Part shown: piece by piece, positions 59,516 to 64,000 of the stretch
Layout of the letters: each line of letters starts with the position of its first letter
Numbering within the stretch: the stretch's first letter is position 1
Notes under the pieces: model-generated
Database searches by the model: none
What the model saw: only the letters and a program-made list of their open reading frames with translations
What the model was told of the DNA's origin: nothing
Translations under genes and position numbers: made by a program
Assembly: GCF_014212125.1 (NCBI RefSeq)
Contig: NZ_JACJVP010000004.1
Coordinates: 1-64,000 of the forward strand
Direction: 5' to 3'
DNA length: 64,000 nucleotides
Source: Cohnella nanjingensis
Lineage (GTDB): Bacteria; Bacillota; Bacilli; Paenibacillales; Paenibacillaceae

Positions 59516-60934
59516 TTAGCGAGGCGTTTGCGTCCATCCGGCCTCTTGGATGATCCACATCATCGTCAGGAGTCCGAGCGCCAATCCGCCGTAGAGCAAG
59601 CCGATCCGCCACTTGGCGCGCTTCGGCACCTCGTAGTAATTCTCGGGCTCGTAGACGACCGCTTCGACGCGCACTTTGAGCGTAACCTTCTGATCCGCAT
59701 CCGGCCCTTCCACCTGATAAGCGTATACGCGCTTAATGATGCAGGCCTGATCGATCGGCAGCTCGCCCTTGAACGACATCGCTTCCCACCAGAACTCGAC
59801 GACGTGTTGGCCGTCCAGGCGGCAGTACACCGTATAGGGGAGCTCTCTCAGATGCTGCGAGCCTTTGTAATACCAATCGGGCAAGTTCGGATCCGCCGTC
59901 GCTTGGTAGACGCCTTCCGCCATGTGCGGCGGCCCTTCTTTATCCTTGTGCTTGAACTTGCGGTACGCCTGCCACAGGAACCATACCCAGATGAGCAGGA
60001 ACAGGAAGCTCTTCGTGTACCAGATGACGAGCGGACCCAAGACGGCGCCCGCGACCCACAACCAGCGGCTGAGCGCCGCAGCGATCCGGCCGCCGTCGAG
60101 CGGATGGATCGGCAGCAAGTTCAACAGGTTGATGAAAAAGCCGACGTAGGCGAGAATGTGCCAGATCTCGCTCCCCGTCCACTCCCCGATGCCGTAGCAG
60201 AACAGCGCTCCCAGCGAGCCGAGGAGCGGGCCGCCCAGCGCGATGTCGGCTTCGGTCGCCGCATCCTTCGGATTGCGCTTCATCAACACCATCGCGCCGA
60301 AGAAAGGAATGAAGAACGGCGCGGAGATCGGCAGGCCCTTGCGGCGCGCCGCCCAGACGTGGCCAAGCTCGTGCACGAAGATCAGGGCGACGAGGCCGAT
60401 CGCGAACGTCCACGGATAGAGCAACGCGTAAGCGCCGACGCTCACCGCCATGGAGATCAGCGGCTTGCCGAACTTGAGCAGCAGGAGCAGCGCCGCCTTG
60501 CCCTTGGACACCAGGAACAGCAGCACCGCGCCGAAAGCCCAAGACGATTTGCGGCCGTTGGGAGGCCGCCGCGACGGCGGTGGGTCAGACGGCGGTGGGT
60601 CAGACGGCGTTTGGTTAGACGGCGTTTGTTCAGACGGCGACTGATCCAAATGCTGCTGCGACAGTTGCGAGTGAGGGCGATACGTTTCCGGTTGTTGCTG
60701 AGACAGATGCTGATCTAGAAGAAGCGTTTCCGGCTGATGCTCAAGCAGTTGCTGGTCCGACTGACGCGATTCCGGTTGCTGCTCCGTCAGTTGCGGTTCC
60801 GACTGATCGTGCGATTGATGCCGAGACCGTTGCTGATCCTGCTGTTGCTGCTGCCCTTGCTGATTGGGTTGCTGCTGGTCCGGCCGTTTGTCCGGTTGCT
60901 GCTGATGCCTCTGCTGCTCCTCAGCGGTCGGCAT
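59516..60934 (-). CDS. M50-family site-2 protease with long Gln-rich N-terminus
   Basis: The 472-residue protein starts at ATG 60934 (GGAG 7 bases upstream), inside the end of the ArsC/Spx-like gene. Residues 1-125 are low complexity (Gln, Pro, Ser, His), partly from 18-bp and CAG-type repeats. A membrane metalloprotease follows: zinc site HELGHVWAARRKG and third ligand in NLLPIHPLDGGRI, with about six hydrophobic segments. A C-terminal soluble domain of about 120 residues follows. Similar minimal S2P proteins in Bacillales lack so long a Gln-rich head. The substrate is unknown. Confidence 0.85.
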   Translation of the reverse strand: MPTAEEQQRHQQQPDKRPDQQQPNQQGQQQQQDQQRSRHQSHDQSEPQLTEQQPESRQSDQQLLEHQPETLLLDQHLSQQQPETYRPHSQLSQQHLDQSPSEQTPSNQTPSDPPPSDPPPSRRPPNGRKSSWAFGAVLLFLVSKGKAALLLLLKFGKPLISMAVSVGAYALLYPWTFAIGLVALIFVHELGHVWAARRKGLPISAPFFIPFFGAMVLMKRNPKDAATEADIALGGPLLGSLGALFCYGIGEWTGSEIWHILAYVGFFINLLNLLPIHPLDGGRIAAALSRWLWVAGAVLGPLVIWYTKSFLFLLIWVWFLWQAYRKFKHKDKEGPPHMAEGVYQATADPNLPDWYYKGSQHLRELPYTVYCRLDGQHVVEFWWEAMSFKGELPIDQACIIKRVYAYQVEGPDADQKVTLKVRVEAVVYEPENYYEVPKRAKWRIGLLYGGLALGLLTMMWIIQEAGWTQTPR

Positions 60935-61289
60935 AGACGCGCTCCAACTCCTCTTCGCGGAATCCTACGGTCGCGGCGTGGCCGTCCGATACGACGGGAC
61001 GTTTAATCAACATCCCGTTCGATGCGAGCAGCGCCATCTTCTCCTCGTCCGACAGCTTGGTCATTTGGTCCTTCAACCCGAGCGAGCGATACGCGTCGCC
61101 GGAAGTGTTGAACCACTTGTTGATCGGCAGCCCGCTCGCCGGAATCAGTCGGCGCAACTCTTCGACGGTCGGCGGATGGTCCTTGATATGGCGCAGATCC
61201 AGTTCGTGCCCCTGCGCTTGAAGCTGCTTGACCGCGGCACGGCAGGTGTCGCAAGTCGGATATTGGAAGACGGTAAGTGTGCGTGCCAT
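60921..61289 (-). CDS. ArsC/Spx-family thioredoxin-fold protein (YusI-like)
   Basis: ATG 61289 with AGGAGG 11 bases upstream gives 122 residues. The N-terminus LTVFQYPTCDTCRAAVKQL carries a CxxC in the position of Spx/ArsC. The family ending includes KRPVVSDGHAATVGFREEEL. YusI-type proteins are often cotranscribed with metabolic genes and their role is unclear. Its 3' end overlaps the start of the M50 protease gene by 14 bases, so the two are translationally linked. Confidence 0.85.
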   Translation of the reverse strand: MARTLTVFQYPTCDTCRAAVKQLQAQGHELDLRHIKDHPPTVEELRRLIPASGLPINKWFNTSGDAYRSLGLKDQMTKLSDEEKMALLASNGMLIKRPVVSDGHAATVGFREEELERVYADR

Positions 61290-61465
61290 GCTTAGGTAGG
61301 CCTCCTTATTCAAAACGCGTTGCAGTTCCCTAACCTGCGGTAATGGGATTCCGTTCGCGCTTGGTCGGTTGCTCGACGTTGCAGTTGCGCAACCGCTCGT
61401 CTATTATTACGTCGCTCGATGCCGTGAGTCAAAGTCACAACATGAGAAGAACGATTAAAAATGAA

Positions 61466-61800
61466 GCGGATTTTCCGCCTTATTTGATTCTTCTCACCAT
61501 CGCGAGGCCGTTAAAAGCGGATTTTCCGCCTTATTTGGCCCTTCTCACCACCGCGAGGCCATTTAAAGCGGTTTTTCCGCCTTATTTGGCCCTTCTCACC
61601 ACCGCGAGGCCGCGTAAAGCGGTTTTTCCACCTTATTTCGCCCTTCTCACCACCGCGAGGCCATTTAAAGCGGTTTTTCCGCCTTATTCGTTGCATCTCA
61701 CCATCGCGAGGCCATTTAAAGCGGTTTTTCCGCCTTATTTGGCCCTTCTCACCACCACGAGGCCATTTAAAGCGGTTTTTCCGCCTTATTCAGCTTGTCT
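61466..61800. repeat. 51-bp tandem repeat array (seven units)
   Basis: Units begin with GCGGWTTTTCCGCCTTATT at 61466, 61517, 61568, 61619, 61670, 61721 and 61772, an exact 51-base period. Each unit contains a short GCGG/CCGC palindrome and a GCGAGGCCRTTTAAA segment. The period is divisible by three and gives spurious reading frames on both strands. The units are contiguous. Confidence 0.95.
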
Positions 61801-61884
61801 TGCCCTGCAAGGATGCCCATTTATGCTCTGCCCAAGCCTGAGAACCCTCGCCCGGTTACTGCGCTTCTCCGTCCCCTCGCCTGG

Positions 61885-61990
61885 CGCCCCTTAGGTCACG
61901 ATCGCCCCTTAGGTCACGATCGCCCCTTAGGTCACGATCGCCCTTTAGGTCACGATCGCCCTTTAGGTCCCTACCGCCCCTTAAGGTGCC
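61885..61990. repeat. 18-bp tandem repeat array
   Basis: TTAGGTCACGATCGCCCC recurs with starts at 61891, 61909, 61927, 61945 and 61963, with a degenerate copy at 61981. Each unit carries the palindrome CGATCG. It lies 90 bases beyond the 51-bp array and just before the rluA-like stop codon. Confidence 0.92.
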
Positions 61991-62007
61991 CTACTGCCCT
62001 TAGCTGC

Positions 62008-62982
62008 CTACAGGCCTAGGCCGGCCGGCAGACGCTCCAGCGCCGCCTCCAGCGCGCGCAGGTCGTACGGTAGCGACGCGACCAGCGTCAGCGGCTCGTC
62101 CGTCACCGGGTGACGGAACGCGAGCAGCGCGGCGTGCAGCGCCTGCCGTCCGATAACGCCGGCCAAGCGGTCCGCGAGCGCCGTCCGCGCCCAATCCGGA
62201 TCGGCGTAATAGCCGTCGCCGATGAGCGGGCATCCGACGGAGCCGAGGTGCACGCGGATCTGATGCGTACGCCCGGTCCCCAGGCGCACGTCCAAGGCGC
62301 TCGCCCCGCAGGCGTAAGGCCGCGCGACCTCGTAATAGGTCAGCGACGGCTGCCCGTCCGGCAGGACGGCCCGCCGGTGCGGGTCCTCCGGCACGCGTCC
62401 GATCGGCGCGTCCACTTCCCCGCGCGCCGCGGGGGGATGCCCGTAGACGTAGGCGCGATACTTCTTCTCGATGCCGCCGGCCATCATCTGGACGGACAGC
62501 TGCTGATGCGCGTACGGGTGCTTGGCCACGACGACCAGTCCCGACGTGTCCTCGTCCAGCCGGTGCACCGGCCGGAACCGGCAGCGCTCGCCGCGCTCCC
62601 GCCAGTAATGGACGACGCCGTTCGCGAGCGTATTCGCGTAATGGCCCGTCGTCGGATGGACGATCAGCCCGGCGGGCTTGTTCAGCACGAGCAGATGCTC
62701 ATCTTCAAATGCGATGTCGAGCGCCATCGGTTGCGGCAGGATGTCCTCCGACTCCTCCTCCGGCATGCGCAGCTCGATCCGGTCGCCGACCGCGAGCCGG
62801 GCGCTCGAGTAGGCTTTCTCCCCGTTGATCGTCACGCCTGCCTCGGTCGTCTTGAGTCTGACCCATAGACGCCTGGACACGCCCAGCCGGTGGCGCAGCA
62901 CGTCCCGGAGCATCCGCCCCTCGTCCTGCGCATCGGCCACGTGGACCAGCGGCGCGTAATATCCGTTCGTACGTTCCGTCAT
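62008..62982 (-). CDS. RluA-family pseudouridine synthase
   Basis: The 324-residue protein has an N-terminal S4-like RNA-binding segment (residues about 25-75, RLWVRLKTTEAGVTINGEKA) and the catalytic domain with the invariant Asp in FRPVHRLDEDTSGLVVVAK. Also seen: VLNKPAGLIVHPT at the start of the domain and LGTGRTHQIRVHL near the end. It isomerises uridines in 23S rRNA or tRNA. It lies 15 bases after the cobalamin adenosyltransferase gene. Confidence 0.9.
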   Translation of the reverse strand: MTERTNGYYAPLVHVADAQDEGRMLRDVLRHRLGVSRRLWVRLKTTEAGVTINGEKAYSSARLAVGDRIELRMPEEESEDILPQPMALDIAFEDEHLLVLNKPAGLIVHPTTGHYANTLANGVVHYWRERGERCRFRPVHRLDEDTSGLVVVAKHPYAHQQLSVQMMAGGIEKKYRAYVYGHPPAARGEVDAPIGRVPEDPHRRAVLPDGQPSLTYYEVARPYACGASALDVRLGTGRTHQIRVHLGSVGCPLIGDGYYADPDWARTALADRLAGVIGRQALHAALLAFRHPVTDEPLTLVASLPYDLRALEAALERLPAGLGL

Positions 62983-62997
62983 GCTGTCGATAGCCCC

Positions 62998-63615
62998 TTA
63001 CTCCTTGTCGCGTTTGAACACGTTCGCGCCGCGTTCGTATTCGATGTCGCCGACGCCGAGCCGCGCATTCGCGGCGCGGGCGGCGGCGAAGAAATAGTCC
63101 GATAGCCGGTTCAGATAAGTCCGTACCTCCGCCGGGCAAGGCTGCCCGGCCGCGGCGAGCGTGACGACGCGACGCTCCGCGCGCCTGCAGACCGTGCGGC
63201 AGACGTGGAAGAGCGCAGCCGCCTCGCTGCCGCCCGGCAGGATAAAGCGCTGAATAGGCGGCGTCTCGGCTTCCAGCCGATCGATCCAACCCTCGACTCT
63301 CGCCGTCATCTCCGGCGAGACCTTCAACTGCTCCGGAGCCGGCGCCGCATAGGACAGATCGGAGCCGCAGTCGAACAGCTCGTGCTGGACGACGGTTAGG
63401 TCTTGAAGCAAGTCGTCCCACCACCCCGGCTGCCCTTCCCTTGCACCCTCGCCCGAGCTCGTTTGCGCGCGCGCGATCGCGGCGGCCGTCTGCCCGACGA
63501 ACGCATTCAGCTCGTCGATGGTGCCGTAAGCTTCCACGCGCGCGTCGTCCTTGGACACGCGGCCGCCGATGACGGACGTCCGCCCTTCGTCGCCGGTGCG
63601 CGTATATAGTTTCAC
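62998..63615 (-). CDS. PduO-type ATP:cob(I)alamin adenosyltransferase
   Basis: A GTG start at 63615 with GGAGG 8 bases upstream gives 205 residues beginning MKLYTRTGDEGRTSVIGG, the family's ATP-binding hallmark. VEAYGTIDELNAFVG, FILPGGSEAAALFHVCRTVCRRAER and LNRLSDYFFAAARAAN are all present. It converts corrinoids to the adenosyl form. It overlaps the upstream cobU-like gene by 4 bases. Confidence 0.93.
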   Translation of the reverse strand: MKLYTRTGDEGRTSVIGGRVSKDDARVEAYGTIDELNAFVGQTAAAIARAQTSSGEGAREGQPGWWDDLLQDLTVVQHELFDCGSDLSYAAPAPEQLKVSPEMTARVEGWIDRLEAETPPIQRFILPGGSEAAALFHVCRTVCRRAERRVVTLAAAGQPCPAEVRTYLNRLSDYFFAAARAANARLGVGDIEYERGANVFKRDKE

Positions 63616-64000
63616 GATGGATTCCTCCGTTTCACTCGTTCGCCTCGCACTTCGGCCGCCAGCCCCGAAGTCAGCCGATAGATGCCGTGAGCCTGCTCCG
63701 ACAGCCGTCGGTTCGCCTCGCATAGGAGCCCGATATATAGTCGCTCCCAGGGATCGCTCGCGAGCCCCGCGATCGTATCTTCGGTGACGACCACCCGCGT
63801 GCCCTGGAACCCCAGCAGCGCGCCCAGCACGTCCCGGAAGGCTGCTTCAAGCCCGGGGCGGCAGCGCGACAACGGATCCCCGCCTTCGGCGGAAACTCGC
63901 AGATCGCATCGCTCCGAGCCCGCGCGCGCGTCCGCGATGAGCTGCCTGAGCCAGCCTGACAAGCTGTCCATGAGCACCACCCTGCGATCGGCGCGGAACG
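63612..64000 (-). CDS. cobU: CobU-like adenosylcobinamide kinase/guanylyltransferase (5' end outside window)
   Basis: The frame is open to the right edge. The visible part begins with RVVLMDSLSGWLRQLI, resembling the CobU VLVDCLTLWLSNL strand, and continues with RVVVTEDTIAGLASDPWERLYIGLLCEANRRL, the C-terminal CobU pattern. The P-loop would lie outside. The end is basic (EVRGERVKRRNPS). It is coupled by a 4-base overlap with the adenosyltransferase gene. Confidence 0.7.
   Translation of the reverse strand, partial: FRADRRVVLMDSLSGWLRQLIADARAGSERCDLRVSAEGGDPLSRCRPGLEAAFRDVLGALLGFQGTRVVVTEDTIAGLASDPWERLYIGLLCEANRRLSEQAHGIYRLTSGLAAEVRGERVKRRNPS

Noticed and set aside
61343..61894. 183-codon frame with a 17-residue repeat across the 51-bp array
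   Set aside because: It is open only because of the 51-base period; there is no binding site, and the opposite strand is equally open.
1..64000. tRNA, rRNA, prophage or insertion-sequence genes
   Set aside because: No cloverleaf, rRNA, transposase or phage structural sequence was recognised anywhere in the window.

Overview
The window reads as chromosome of a spore-forming Firmicute of the Paenibacillaceae (Paenibacillus/Cohnella-like). Most genes have strong AGGAGG-type ribosome binding sites, and spore-coat and sporulation families (YheC/YheD, CotS-like, YtxC) sit beside typical paenibacillar systems (LiaFSR, YesMN with LplBC-type sugar permeases, T-box and SAM riboswitches). Most of the window is visibly GC-rich. 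No rRNA, tRNA, CRISPR array, prophage or insertion sequence was seen.

Layout. Positions 1-163 hold the end of an unidentified GC-rich gene. Positions ~200-9670 form an island of visibly lower GC. Its minus-strand half is a complete three-gene 2-aminoethylphosphonate route (pepM, ppd, phnW). Its plus-strand half holds two CotS-like kinase-fold proteins, three YheC/YheD ATP-grasp proteins and a KamA-type lysine 2,3-aminomutase. From 9.7 kb the housekeeping background resumes: a GSI-beta-type glutamine synthetase, a flavin monooxygenase, DAHP synthase, IspH, an OmpR-type two-component pair, an HtrA protease, YugN, liaFSR and amt. Both glnA and amt have exact GlnR/TnrA-type boxes. At 24.4-25.0 kb is a 48-bp tandem array with inverted solo copies. 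Then follow a cytoplasmic MCP, a tiny unannotated gene, an ECF sigma factor, a 3D-domain protein, thrS with a T-box leader, and ytxC.

Positions 32-47 kb hold a diguanylate cyclase, MqnC, an EAL protein, the methionine genes metA (SAM riboswitch) and metI-metC, CorA with a long structured leader, an HRDC protein, a bacterial NO synthase, small conserved proteins, a secreted phosphodiester glycosidase and a YpcP-type exonuclease. Positions 47-57 kb hold a sugar-uptake block (LplB/LplC-type permeases, binding protein, YesMN) with a CcpA-like site, ThuA, NagZ, and a stretch of decayed sugar-metabolism genes. Positions 58-64 kb hold an aminotransferase, an M50 protease with a Gln-rich leader, an ArsC/Spx-like protein, two more tandem arrays, an RluA synthase and cobalamin genes running off the right edge.

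Most notable: a structured RNA candidate present in two copies, upstream of thrS (30722-30842) and metI (38628-38735). Conserved core sequence is held between helices whose sequence differs but whose pairing is kept. Next are the phosphonate/spore-coat island, a shared promoter-proximal element between glnA and an unknown gene, and the thrS terminator that overlaps the ribosome binding site and start of the following gene.
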